A stretch of DNA of 64,000 nucleotides from Plantago major (Eukaryota; Streptophyta; Magnoliopsida; Lamiales; Plantaginaceae), in the NCBI GenBank assembly GCA_026545765.1, contig CM048841.1:93515352-93579351 (forward strand), given 5' to 3'. Below the pieces are notes generated by a model. That model was not told the origin of the DNA, did not search any database, and worked only from the letters and a program-made list of their open reading frames with translations. Positions 11,937 to 23,781 of the stretch are shown piece by piece. Positions within the stretch are counted from its first letter, which is position 1; each line of letters begins with the position of its first letter. The translations under genes and the position numbers were made by a program.

Positions 11937-12987
11937 TGTTGGGGAATTGGTTGTAAGAGGCAACCAAATGTGGTTGCAAGAGGCAACCAAGAGAGAGCAA
12001 AAAATGTTATGTGTTATAATGTGTTAAGTGGGTAACTTTGAGCAATTATTTATTTAAGTTCCACCGCTCGGTTTTGCGTGTTCTTTAGCTCGTTGCGAAG
12101 TGGGATGCGCAAGCTTCGTAACGGTATAAGATACGGGAGGTAACCAATTCTAGGTGTGAATGATAAATTGGCTTAAAGTATGCTAGTTGGGACTTGCTAT
12201 TGTATTTGTCCCACATTGGAAAAGAATGGAAGGAAAAAATGGTATAAAGGCTTGCTTGTGTATACTAGAGTTCACAAGTGTGTGTTATAGTTATGGAAAA
12301 CCTCCTACGCGCGTGGGGTGGACAATTTGAACTAAAAACCCAAGCAAGCAAACACGATCTTGAGGGTCGTTTGTATATCTTTTTACTACGTTTTTCCATG
12401 AAATGATTTTTTTTGGGCTTCCCAGAAATCTTCCAGATTCTTCCACTTGAATTAGAGGAGTTACAATTTCGTTTTGAATCTCCTGCCCACTAACAGTATA
12501 CATTATTCAGATGTTTTTTTTTAATACATTATTCAGATGTTCTTAATACATCAGTTACGTTTTTTGCTACTAATGGTGAGTTATAGCTGTTACGTTTTTC
12601 TACAGCTAAATAAACCCCATCCCTCACCTGAGAAAACACACCAGAATTCCATTCTTCTCTTCCCTTCTCTGTTTTCTTTCTGCACTTTAGAAATTCGAGT
12701 GTACACAGAAGTTCGACGGAGCTTCTACTACAGAGCTTCCAGTAGCTACTGAGATTGGACGTTGTACCTTGGGAGCCTAATTGTCCGAGGGAGGCCTGAA
12801 GCTTAATAAGGCGGACAAATTTAGCTTAAGGGGAAGTGGTCACACCGCTGACTCGTCCAGGATTAAATCCGAACAATAGTGTTTTTTTATGTTTCTTGTA
12901 ATTTTCTGTTGCAGTAAGTGTAATCCTTTAATTTTTCTTTGCTTCTGTTTTTTTTCCTTGCAGCAAAAGTGCTAACCGGAACCAACA
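11937..12987 (+). mobile_element. Solo LTR, Ty1/copia type, 1.05 kb
   Basis: The element opens TGTTGGGGAATTGG and closes GGAACCAACA, so the termini TGTTGG/CCAACA are a perfect 6-bp inverted repeat, the classical LTR signature. A 5-bp target duplication is plausible: GTTTT follows the element at 12988-12992, and GTTTT plus one extra T precedes it at 11931-11936. A TATA-like TATAAAGG lies near 12242, consistent with the LTR promoter. No primer binding site follows the right end and no gag/pol frames exist nearby, so this is a solo LTR left by recombination. Near the left end a short direct repeat (AGAGGCAACCAA) occurs twice. The copia assignment is inferred from the terminal sequence. Confidence 0.75.
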
Positions 12988-12992
12988 GTTTT

Positions 12993-13839
12993 ATCATATG
13001 AATTGTTATATCAGTTCAAAGTGTCAGATCTCGGTTGATTAGCATTCGCTCAAATTAGAGTTATGAGATACACAAAAAACTATAGTCACATAGTTGTAAT
13101 TTAATCACCTAATCCCCGAAGGTTTGATTAATAGTATGATACTATTATTTTGTGAAGAGTGATTAAAGAAAGAAAAGCCAAATAGTATTTTTTAGGTCAA
13201 ATGGAAAAATTCCAAGAACACCAACTTAATGACATATGGACATGGTGCCCGCCGCTTGTTGTTGAAGTAGATAATATAAGGGTCCAATTATATAAACTCC
13301 CACAAAATTTATTAATTGCAATAAAATTGGCATTTTAAATTATATATCTATCTTTGAAGTTGTTGCAATAAGCTTAGGGATATTGTCTTCAACCAAGCAG
13401 ACATTTTCAATTGCAATAATGTTCTTGACTTCCTCTCTCACACTTCTAGACTTTGATTTTTGTTCAAATGTCTATGTAAAAGCATTAGGTGAAGTATCGA
13501 AATGCTTATGTTACATACATATGGTAAAGTTTAGAATTAATTATGACATGGCTAGACGAGAGTTCAATAACTGGTAATCAATTTTTACACTCGCTCTCTG
13601 TCGGAGCTGAATATTAACGTATTTCATATTCATCCCTACAAACAATTTATATACACTTTAGATATATATATTCAAGCTTATTCCTAACAAAACTAGCTAG
13701 TAGTAGATAGTTGTGTATTTGATCAAATGAACAGTATCTACAAGTGGAATATTATTGACAACCACCACATCAACATTGTTAATTTGCTTATTCGTCCCTG
13801 TCAAACCCTCTTGTTGATATCTCATTTTCACAATCTAAA
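12993..13839. other. Intergenic DNA, no gene recognised
   Basis: This is AT-rich sequence between the solo LTR and the hAT element. The open frame at 13383-13577 has no recognisable features. Confidence 0.5.
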
Positions 13840-13847
13840 CCCTCTAT

Positions 13848-14534
13848 TAGGGTGTATTTCGAACCGAACGAACCGAACATTGACCTTCGTTAATATATGT
13901 CATGTTCATGTTCGTGTTCATATTCGTCGAACATCTCAACACTTGTTCATGTTCAGTTCGTTAAGGTTTCAACATGTTCACGAACAGTTCGCGAACTATT
14001 ATAGATTTTGTGTAAGTTAGGTTAGAAAATGCTTCTCCGCCGCGAATTCAACTTCCCGCATTCCATTTTGGGGCGTCCCAATTTGAACTTCTCATTTCTT
14101 TAATGAAAAATCTCTCTTTCCTACCTTATTCATTCCTTCTCACATGTTATTCATTATATCTCATACTTTATTCATCATCTTTCCTACTTTATTACCATAT
14201 TTCTACTTTATTCACTTTCATCTTAAAATTTGTGTCCGGCCCGCGGGTAAATGAATTTGGGACGGCGGAAGTATTATAACTTATGTGGAAAATGGAAATG
14301 ATAGATTAGGTTAGAAAATAATATACTCCATATATAAGATAATATAAAATTATTATAGATACAATTTGTTCACGAACAGTTCGCGAACTACCGAACAATA
14401 AATTATATGTTCGTGTTCGTTTATTAACGAACATGTTCGCAAACAGTTCGGTTAGGTCAAACTCGAACACGAACTGAGCGTTGACTGAAATTTTTCGTAA
14501 AATTTTCACGAATGTTCGTTTCATTTACCCCCTA
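13848..14534. mobile_element. Non-autonomous hAT element, 687 bp, perfect 8-bp target duplication
   Basis: Starts TAGGGTGTATTTCGAACCG and ends with the reverse complement of TAGGGGGTAAATGAAACG. It is flanked by CCCTCTAT at 13840-13847 and again at 14535-14542, a perfect 8-bp duplication diagnostic of hAT. The subterminal regions are dense in GTTCG/CGAAC words in both orientations, including two copies of the palindrome GTTCGCGAAC, as expected for transposase binding sites. No transposase is encoded. A Stowaway-like element is inserted inside (14032-14271). Confidence 0.9.
14032..14271. mobile_element. Stowaway-like MITE nested in the hAT element
   Basis: The right end reads GGGACGGCGGAAG followed by TA, the inverse of the Stowaway type CTTCCGCCGTCCC. 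The left end CTTCTCCGCCGC is the degraded partner. The interior resembles the element at 40621-40804: both hold CTTCTCA, AAAATCTCT and TCCTACTTTAT blocks, then TTAAAA-TTGTGTC before the right end. The left TA duplication is altered to TG. Confidence 0.6.
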
Positions 14535-14542
14535 CCCTCTAT

Positions 14543-16150
14543 ATACAATTACATTATCTACTCTCAAGTTTAATGGTTAGTGGCTTGGATGAAGCTCTAA
14601 TAAGCTTAATTTGTCAATGGAAAATTGCACCAAGACCCTATCATTTTATATTAATGCATTTTGTGCCCCCTTAAATGGCTAAATCTATGTCCGTTTCCTT
14701 AACAATGTCGATCGACAATGTCACATAGGGTTTATTCGACGTTGGGTGTTTGTACCTGCACTTACGAGACACATATACTATTGCATCAACATGAATCGTC
14801 ATGAGGATACGCCCGTTGGATCAAAATCAAGTAGAAGATATGCTTGTGGGTATCAGGACTGTGCCTAGTGAGTGCATGCGCTCGACAGTCGACCCTAACA
14901 TCAAAATTTCCGAGTAGAAGATAACCTATGCCACGTGGCGTAATTGAGCTAGTGAGACAAGAATGAGGAATGATGACAAGTAGCTAGGTGAGATTGTTGG
15001 TTAGTATTCACAAGCTTGAACCATCTGGCATGTTTTGAAGAAGTGCAACATGGTAGCCATAAACAAAATATTCTCATCTTGATTTCTTCACCTTTGACTC
15101 TGAATCATTCAAAATCTTATACTCTGCCTACATTCTCCAAAACATGTACAGTACATAGTACTATTATATAGTGAAAATAGAGAGAAGAACAATTAATACT
15201 TGTTGAAAATTTTAATAGTTGAGGCGTACAACTACAGTCACTCTCTGGGGACAAGATCTGATCTTTCATCACAGGTTTTGAATTTCAATAGTTGCAATTT
15301 TAATTTGGCTTAAATGTATTACTATTATTAATTGATACTACTTGTTTTGATTTTTCTAGAATTATATATTTATGGTCAACTAAACTATTTTAAGTCTTCA
15401 TATATATATTTATGGATACATGCACGCACACCAAATTGACCTTTTCCAGTTTTCCATCTTTCTCAGTAGAAGTTATGCCATGCCAGTTCTAATTAAAGTC
15501 AATATTTTCAAGGTAGTATTAATTACGTACCAATTGACTTGGAATAATAGGACAATTCAAATGTTACTCTAGGGGCAACATCATTTCACTTGACGTCTGT
15601 CTCATAGTCGCTTGGACAAACTCGTAAAATGCTGCTGCGCTGCTATAAACAATACCTCAAACAACACGAGTGATGTTATATAACATGATGGATCCCGTGG
15701 GACTAGAGGGCGGCTAGCGGCCCATCCCTTACCATGAAATTAAATATCCGTCTCGGAAGAAGCTTCATCTAATCTAACCCAATACGACTTCATCTCAATA
15801 GAACAACTAGTAGAATTTTAACTCAAACACGCATAGGTAACACAACAAATCATGGTTTAAAACAAACTGTTTGAATATCCAGGCTAGCTCCTATGTTATG
15901 CATTTCTATTCACAAGTCACTAAAATACTAACAAGTTAACAACTGAGAGAAGCTTGATTGATTGATTGATTGATGTCATCATCATCATGTGATCAACACT
16001 TGAATTCAAGTTGGCAGTGAACTAACCTCAATGCAAGGGCTAACATGGGAGGTGGACCTACCCAGAATATATAGGACACACTCAATAGTGGTCACACAAA
16101 ACATGGGTAGGCAGGGCATGTTGAGCTCATAAATCACCAGTAAGCACATG
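14543..16150. other. Intergenic DNA downstream of the WD40-like gene
   Basis: I recognise no gene. A short microsatellite (GATT)n at 15956-15974 is followed by (CAT)n. The 3' UTR of the WD40-like gene must lie at the right end of this stretch. Confidence 0.5.
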
Positions 16151-16167
16151 TAATGTGACTGAACTAC

Positions 16168-19100
16168 TTAACACTGCATGTCATCCAAGACGTCTTCAAC
16201 AATGTCGATCTCATTCTTCTGTGAAACATCAGCAACGAATATGCTGCCCGTATCACACCATCCAGCCAATATATCCCTGTTATAGCACTGCGTATGGACG
16301 AAATGAATTACAAGCGTGTTCTGTTCTGTTCTGTTCTGACTTCTGAGCTCAATGCACGGTAACGAAACTGATAAATGCACTGAGCTCATGCGTAGAAAGG
16401 AAAACGAAATAAAAAGCTTCAGTAGTTTTCATTTTCAACCTAATTGTATATGCTGTGAATAATTTTCCAATACTTCAGCCATGAGAAATTATGTTGTACA
16501 TCGTTGATATCAGGTTCCCAGCAAGTGATATCATCAGATCACAAAATAGAGGTACTGTTTTCAGCAATTCCGGTCACTGTTGAGCTATCGATTCCTCATT
16601 TGACTCTAGGCTAAAACACTGAGGTCTACACACGTGTGTGTGCGTGCCTATCTACATATGTATGATTATTTAATTTCATTAAGGTTGGAGGGGATGAAGA
16701 TAAACCTTGCTAAATCCAAGCCAGTTTGAGTCGCCTTTAAATGAAAATGCTTTCTTGCTTTTACTCCATTGTCCGCATATTACCTGCGAAATCGAGCTAT
16801 TATTGTACATTGGTTAAAGAGTATGTCCTTATTAAGAGAGCTACTAGGACTTTCTTCTCAAGCTGACAACAAAAGAACAAAGTTCTAAGACACAATACAG
16901 CTCCAGTTAAAATAAAATTGTGAACTGACGCAATTATATAAACTTTTGTGAGATTAAACACAAGGCATACCCCAACTAATCTAAACCATATTTCCGAAAA
17001 TAAAACATGGATGTGAAAATGAGCATATAATCCCATATAGAATAAAGGAAGGGAAAAAAGGTTAAACCAACAGACTTTTGGTGGACATAACAAAGGGAAT
17101 GGCCAATTTGAGGCTTAAAATTCAGGAAAAGTTACATCAGACGATTATATAGCTTAACAGATTACTTTTTCCAGATTCTAGTGATAAAAATCAATAGTGT
17201 TGCTGAAAATGTGAGCCCGGGAAAAATGAAAAGAATAAATTTGGCCAACGGATGTTTATGTTTAAGTCTACTGACGATAAAACTCTGCCTAACTTCATAC
17301 CCACTTGGGGCCCTGGTGATAAAGGTACAATATCCATAGGTAAAACTCTATAACTAAGGACAAACGCGAATAAGAAATAATAAGTGCGGTTTATAGGTAA
17401 TAACATATAACAAACTAATGATAGAAGAGCCTAATAACCATTTGATTAACAGGGCACATCCATCACAAAGGCTCTGCTAACATCAGCAAATTCAATGGGA
17501 TAAATTATCACATAAACGTTCACCTCATAGTCAACTCCTTGCACATAGATAAAATCAGGATCAACTGATGAAAATGTAAGCCCAGTTATCTGCAATACAA
17601 GAGAGATAATGCTAAGGAAAAAAGGAGACACCTGGAGCAACATTTGTGATACAGAGAAGTGCATATAAAAAGAATAAAACAAATGGAGTACACCACAGTC
17701 AAATAGCATTAGATATGTCGTGGTGCTCAGCTGAGTACTAAAGAAGTCTTAATACAAGTGAAACTACTGTCAGAATCATTGAACATCTTGTAGTCTCCCA
17801 AGATAAGAAACTACTCCATCAACAAACATCAGAAACTCTGACTCATAAAGGATAAACTGACCTCATATTTTGAGCAGCCCGACCATCTAGACAATGCTGA
17901 CCATCTGCTTTTAATTTAGTACGATGCATAAGTAAGAGAAAAATCATCTAAACCACAGAGTACTGTAAAGACCAATATATTCATGTGTTGATCTAACCAC
18001 CAAATAAATCATAGAGCTAAAAACTTAGCATCAGGGAGTGCAGGCAAGACTACAGACCTGCGAGGATCATAAACAGTTACAGTGCGATCTCCTCCACTAA
18101 CAGCAACATTACCGGATGATGATGTAGCCACTGCATATAACATATCCCCGACAGATCCCATTATTGTATGCACACAACCCCCATTCTCTTTCACTCTTAA
18201 ATCCCATATACTAAGCTGATAAGAAGATTCGAACACATTAGTTGTCATGCGTTAATTGCAATGTAGTAAACAATTACTGAAGTAGAGATCATCGCAGGGA
18301 AGAATCAATTTGGATACCTGAGAACCTTCTGTTATGGCGAGCACTGAGCTTCTAGCCCCATCAAATTTGTCCAAGAAAGTTAATGAAGATGGATACCACA
18401 TTCTGTAAATCGAGAGCAGTGCCATTGGTGCATAAAAGAACATACGTATCTGAACATGATTTTTTTTAAAATTGCAATAGGTTCCATCAGAAACGGTTTT
18501 ATATGGTTATACAATCATCGGTTTTAACTCACAAGAGATGGAGGCATCTGACAGACTTATGTGTTTATTGCTGTTTTTGGATGCATTGTTAACAAAAGAT
18601 ATCAAAATACACAAATACAAAGTTGGAACTATTTATCCTGTCATATAACTCATGAAGTGCACATATAATGAATGCTGTTTTATTACATAAGAATAATTTG
18701 AAACATGTTTACTGCTTCTCCTAGGTTCCCTTTATTACCAAGATAATGTGTGACTTAGGGTAACAGATGGTAAAAGAAGAGAGAATAGTCTGACTAGTAT
18801 AGGTATTCAGATCTCACGTGCGTAAAGTTCGAAGATGAATATCTTGATCATAAATATCAATTCTCTTGCTGAAGCTGTGTGCTACAGCTGCCTGAGGAAA
18901 AAAAAGGTCACCTGTTCAATAGACATTTCGTGTATATTCTTACAGATATTTTAGATAAAAAGGTGAACTGAAACAGAACCAAAAGCAGCTGGGACACAAT
19001 GAAATAGAAGCAATTTAATTTGTGAAGGTGCATACTGTTTCATCTCCTACCCAAGAAAAGAAATGAAGCAATAAACAAGAGAAATAACACTAGCATTAAA

Positions 19101-20744
19101 AAAGATCAACTAATGGAAGCTGTAAATACAGAAACATACTTTGAGGAATATAAATGTGAGATAAAGATCTGCATAAATGTAGAACAGGTCCAGTTGTCAA
19201 AGGCAGCCTACGTACCATTGTGACCTGATCTGGATTAAAGCAAAGGCCTGCCCAACCGCCTTCTCCAACACCATAATCTCGAGGAGATACTGAAAATGTT
19301 AATCCATCTGAATGTGGAACAAGAGGTGCTTTTTATCATATGACAAAGATGCTGTAACGGAAAACAAAGGAAGGAAAATATAAAGAATAGAGGTAACATG
19401 GATGAAATTCGAAAATGTAGGAACTGAGATTGTACAACTGAACACCACAGAACAGATAACAATGGCTCAGGTCCATCAGATTCATAAAAAAGGTGGTCTA
19501 CAGATGCCTACTGATTTCAGACAGGACATGGCATGAAGAACCAGTAAATAAAAGTAAAATAGAAAACCCACATCTAGACATGTAGTAATTGATATTATTA
19601 GAGACATGCCTGTACTGCAAGAATCCAAGTTAGAAACAATGAGGTGGCCATATGAATCGACACTTCCCAAGAGTGAGCAGCCCGTACCTAGAGAAGTCGT
19701 AATGCATCAAATATTAATAAAAATTGCATATACACTCAAATAAAAATGTGTAGGCTTGTGTTTGTTACATATTACAATATATGCATGCACATGAATGGCA
19801 TTTACACATTACCATGTATGTGTATGATTTAACTTCAGAAATGATCAATTAAGCTCTTGACAATATTCCAAATGATCTAGCATGAATGTGCAGAAAACTC
19901 ATATTCATTGAATTAATTGTAATATAGGTTTATTAGAGAACGAAAGATATTCTGATGGTGCACTATATTTTTAAGTCATATTTCAAGAGAAAAGGTGCAT
20001 GGCTTGTGTAGCTTGCCCAAATAATCTACTGCAGACAACCGTGTGGCAACATGGAAAAAAATTCATCTTCTGCTTGACAAATGAATCACTGAAAGATATG
20101 GTCGGAGTATCTGCAAGGATTTAAAGAAGCATCTCACCTTCACTCTGTGCAAGAACAATACTTTGAACTTCCGATCTATGAGGACAGCGATTAACCAATG
20201 ATGACTCCAATACCTTCATTTGATACCTCAGTTAATCAGCTGAAAGTCTGAATCAATTAATCAGTCGTTTCAACCAAAACCACTTCGGTTCATAATAGAA
20301 AAAAAAACCTGAGTTTGTTGCGGGATTAGAAGACTCTCTTTTCCCTGATCAACTAACGAACCCTTCATCGAAATCTGAGATAATAACAGACAAATTCTAA
20401 GTTCAGACCACGCCGCTACACGCTAAACAACCATATATTGCTATGCTCAGTTAAAAGCCGAATTCATAAATCTTCAACATGATTCTAGACTGTCTAAAGG
20501 TATCAACTTTCCTCAATATACTAGTACAAGAGAGCAAGTTTGCAGCAAACTTCAAGAAAAACAATTTCACAAGCAGATAAACCTAAACAAGAAACTAAAT
20601 ACAGACAAATACTACTTCGAATCTTCGACTTGACGCGAAGTAAGATGAGAAATTATACTTCAATTTTGTAAATGCGGGAGCCAGAAGCGATGTAAACCCA
20701 GCAAGAAGAAGCATCATAATTAGCCTGTACAACAAAGTAATCAG

Positions 20745-20784
<40 letters not shown>

Positions 20785-20937
20785 ATAAAGATCGAATCTT
20801 TAATATTTGTGGAGAAAGATAAAAGGAATTGAAAGTACATGAATGGCGAGACGGGTAGATTGGAGGTTGGCCGGAGATGGATAGGGAATGAGGGAATCAG
20901 GAACATGCGCTTTCTTCAACCTCTTCGCTTCCAGCAT
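16168..20937 (-). CDS. WD40-repeat-like protein, 13 exons
   Basis: Exons: 20937-20839, 20724-20659, 20374-20309, 20213-20138, 19687-19610, 19307-19216, 18891-18818, 18402-18318, 18215-18058, 17904-17862, 17589-17524, 16783-16706, 16287-16168. All joins keep frame and give 366 residues. WD40-type strands are seen in YGHLIVSNLD, GWAGLCFNPDQ, LSIWDLRVKE (residues 213-222), GDRTVTVYDPR and DILAGWCDTGSIFVADV, so a single beta-propeller of degenerate repeats is likely. It resembles a conserved plant transducin/WD40-like protein of unknown function. Twelve introns are short except the one between exons 11 and 12. Intron 5 begins with GC rather than GT (ACAG|GCATGT), the only donor that keeps frame. 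Its acceptor is most likely CATTCAG at 19308-19314, though AAAAAG a few bases upstream would also keep frame. The gene is head-to-head with the RZ-1A-type gene. Confidence 0.85.
20749..20782. repeat. Poly(A) tract of 34 bases in intron 1 of the WD40-like gene
   Basis: An uninterrupted run of A on the plus strand (T in the transcript), between exons 1 and 2 of the minus-strand WD40-like gene. In the transcript it reads as a long pyrimidine run. Its length is prone to polymorphism and sequencing error. Confidence 0.9.
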
Positions 20938-21290
20938 TTTTCGATAGAGCTCAGATTTATTTCTTGTTTTCTAGCTCAGTTCAAACAGTTGCAGTAATCA
21001 AAAGAAGAAGAAGAAACTCAGTCCAGCTATGGTGTGGCGGCAATAGCAACTGCAAGCTCTATTCTTGAGAATTTGGGAGGCAAAAAATGAATGGAAGGAA
21101 CATGAAAGGATTGGTTTGAAAGGGCCCTTTAGCAAATATCAGAAAGTACCATTCCGAATCTTTAATTTTATAAAACTTGTAGTAGTAGACTAGTAGTATA
21201 CAGAATTACGGATACGACAGCTAGTACCTTATTCTCCTCGCCAAAGTACCAATTTTGCTCACCAGAATTAGGTTTTCAGTACTCAACTCG
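20938..21290. promoter_or_regulatory. Shared bidirectional promoter region
   Basis: About 350 bases separate the ATG of the WD40-like gene (minus) from the probable first leader exon of the RZ-1A-type gene (plus). The palindrome AAGGGCCCTT lies near 21119-21128; GGGCCC/TGGGC-type elements are common in promoters of growth and translation genes. No TATA box is obvious. Co-regulation of the pair is inferred. Confidence 0.5.
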
Positions 21291-22500
21291 AGCTCCAAGA
21301 AGCTGCTGCGGCTGCTGCTTATCGCACCTTTCCTCAGCCATATATTCGGGTTTTGCAGGTTCAATTTCTTTGATCTTTATTGTCAATTGATGATACTTTT
21401 GCTCCTGTTTTACTCTTTCGGTCAATTGAAGATATTGCAAAACTTGTTCTACTCTCTTCGAATTGATCATGTTTGTAACTAGATTGAAAGTTTGTCGATT
21501 GTCTTGAACCCTTTTGGTAGTAGTACTATGATATTTTGGGTTATTCTCCTAGGTGAATCATGATAAAAGGTTTGATTTTTTTTCCTAGTGCCGTAGATTT
21601 GATAAAGTAATTAACTTTTAGATGTAATACTAAGCAAATAATCAACCTTTGCCTATAAATTATGCTCAAGTGTGTTTGCCTCTGAGAGCTAATGTGAGTC
21701 AAAACATGCTAAAAATTTGTTATCTAGTGGCTTGCAATTCGATTGATTAGTGAAAGGAGATATCTTTAACATTATCGTTAAGTGTTGCCCCATTATGATG
21801 ATACATTTCTTTATTATAATGGAAAGCTGTATAAACCACCGTCATTTTTATTGATTGATCTTTGTTTCGCCAGAGTCTTTTGTCCATTGTCTGGTTTAAA
21901 GAGTACCTGTGGCTGAATTCAATACTTGAGGTGCATGAAGTTCCACTTGTTTTTTCTTTTGGCGTTTGTTGAATGTATCCATTTTCTAATTTATTGCCTC
22001 CATTTTGTTTGTCTTGCTTACTACCTAACTTTTACATGTATTATAACTCCCATTAGTACATTGACGTGTTATATGTATATGCTTTGTGACTTCGAGAAAA
22101 GAAAGAAAAGTTAGGGCCTTAGTTGGACATGGGCTTTGTAAATACAAGGGGACACGAAATTTTATTCTAGTACAGATATTTAGGACAAATTATACTTGTA
22201 CATGCTAAAGATTGATTGTCTATCAATTCCATTTTTTACTTTTAAACAGTTAGATTCACCACCCTTATAAGTGTCTAATTTTGAGGCGTGTTAAGGAAAG
22301 GTTTCAGAACATTATAGGGGGGCTTGTGCTCCTACTTTTTCGGTGGTAAAAGTATCTTCACAACTTATTTTTGGAACTTGGCCAAAACTTACGTTAGGAG
22401 AGGTTAGAAGCAAGTGTCTTCTATGTAGCTAATTTGGTTACGCTTAATCTTTTCAAGGGCATGCTGTCAGTTTATGTTGCTCATTTGTCTGTTTGCACAG
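21255..22500 (+). promoter_or_regulatory. 5' UTR exon and leader intron of the RZ-1A-type gene
   Basis: A non-coding first exon ends at TTTTGCAG|GTTCAA (intron starts at 21359). The intron ends at TTTGCACAG at 22500, six bases before the ATG. A leader intron of about 1.14 kb, T-rich like plant expression-enhancing introns, is expected for RZ-1/GRP genes. The exon start is not fixed by sequence. Confidence 0.6.
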
Positions 22501-22506
22501 GATAAC

Positions 22507-23778
22507 ATGGCTAGCCAGGATGAGTTTCGCTGCTTTATTGGGAACCTATCATGGTCAACATCAGATAGAAGTTTGAAACAGGCATTTGAAAAGTTTGGCC
22601 CTCTTGTAGATGCAAAGGTACTACGGCGAAGCGATCTGAGATATATTATTACTTCCTAGAACATATGGTTTATACTTCATCTATATGTCATAACATTACA
22701 CCTACTCTTATTTCTTCAATTGATTTGGTCTCTTTAAGTTCTATCTTGCAGTAAAAGATCGTTGCTCGTTACATAAGTTCTTGGGGCCCCTTTGCATTTC
22801 GTATTGAGAATCATCTCATGTATTTAAGAGTTTTCTGTGATCATCGTCGAGTGGCCTTCAGTCTTGGCCTGAATTAAATTTGTTCCTCTTGAGTGCTGGT
22901 GCAGGAAATTGGGATTGTTTTCTCTGTTCTTGCCAGAAATTAAGTACTAGTTGATTAAATGTTCTGTCCGAGTGGAAGAAAAGCAAGTGTATAAGTGGTA
23001 CTATGGTTCGTGATGACCAAATTGAATGTTTTTCATAGCCAAAGTTTGACGTTCATCTATGTTTGAAAAGAGGTTGTGTTCTCAAAGATTATTATGTTCA
23101 GTGAATTGGGTTGTGAGTAAGATGGGGTGACATTGCACTATAAGGTGTATCCTTCTCTTACATTATGGATCACTCGAAATTATTCTTCTGTTCCTTTATG
23201 GTTACTGATCTCTTACAGATTCATTGTTCCAATCTCAGGTTGTTGTGGATAAGTTTAGTGGCCGCTCTCGTGGTTTTGGATTTGTTTCTTTTGAGGATGA
23301 GAAAGCTTTGGAAGAAGCTATAGACGCAATGAATGGAATGGACTTGGATGGACGTGCCATTACTGTCGATAAAGCTCAGCCTAACCAAGGTGGGAGAGAC
23401 CGAGATGGTGACCGAGACCATGATCGTGATAGAGGACGTGACCGTGATAGGGGCAGTAGGAGCCGTGACTTTGGTGGTGGTGGTGGTGGTGGCGGCGGCG
23501 GACGGGGATCTGGTGGTGACTGTTACAAATGTGGCAAGCCTGGTCATTTTGCTAGGGAATGCCCATCCGGAGATGGGGCAAGAGGAGGAGGAGGAGGTAG
23601 ATACGGTGGAAGGGATGACAGATATGGAGGTGGTGGTAATCGCCATGGACCTGAACGCAATGGCGATAGGTATAGTTCACGCAGTAGAGATTCTGGCAGT
23701 CGTGGTGGATCTGGGAGCGATAAGTATAGCCGTGACCGTTCTGGACCTTATGAACGTCCATCTGGTGGTTACCGTTAA
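22507..23778 (+). CDS. RZ1A: Glycine-rich RNA-binding protein with CCHC zinc knuckle, RZ-1A type
   Basis: Coding exons 22507-22617 and 23239-23778 give 216 residues. The RRM spans about residues 7-85, with RNP2 CFIGNL (9-14) and RNP1 RGFGFVSF (48-55). An Arg/Asp-rich stretch (about 90-113) and a Gly run follow. Then comes a CX2CX4HX4C knuckle with C132, C135, H140 and C145, and a Gly/Arg/Tyr/Ser-rich tail. This order is the RZ-1 family. The RRM reads closest to Arabidopsis RZ-1A ([25 protein letters not shown]), a nuclear protein with RNA-chaperone activity in cold and stress. The intron inside the RRM after AK is in the usual place. The start codon is set by the leader-intron acceptor and RRM alignment. 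A 3' UTR intron begins at 23782, three bases after the stop, and contains a MITE. Function here is inferred by family. Confidence 0.92.
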
Positions 23779-23781
23779 CAG

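Noticed and set aside
16800..17709. Minus-strand frames at 16800-17093, 17191-17406 and 17446-17709
   Set aside because: They lie within introns of the WD40-like gene, or run past its exon borders. Only the 17524-17589 part is a real exon.
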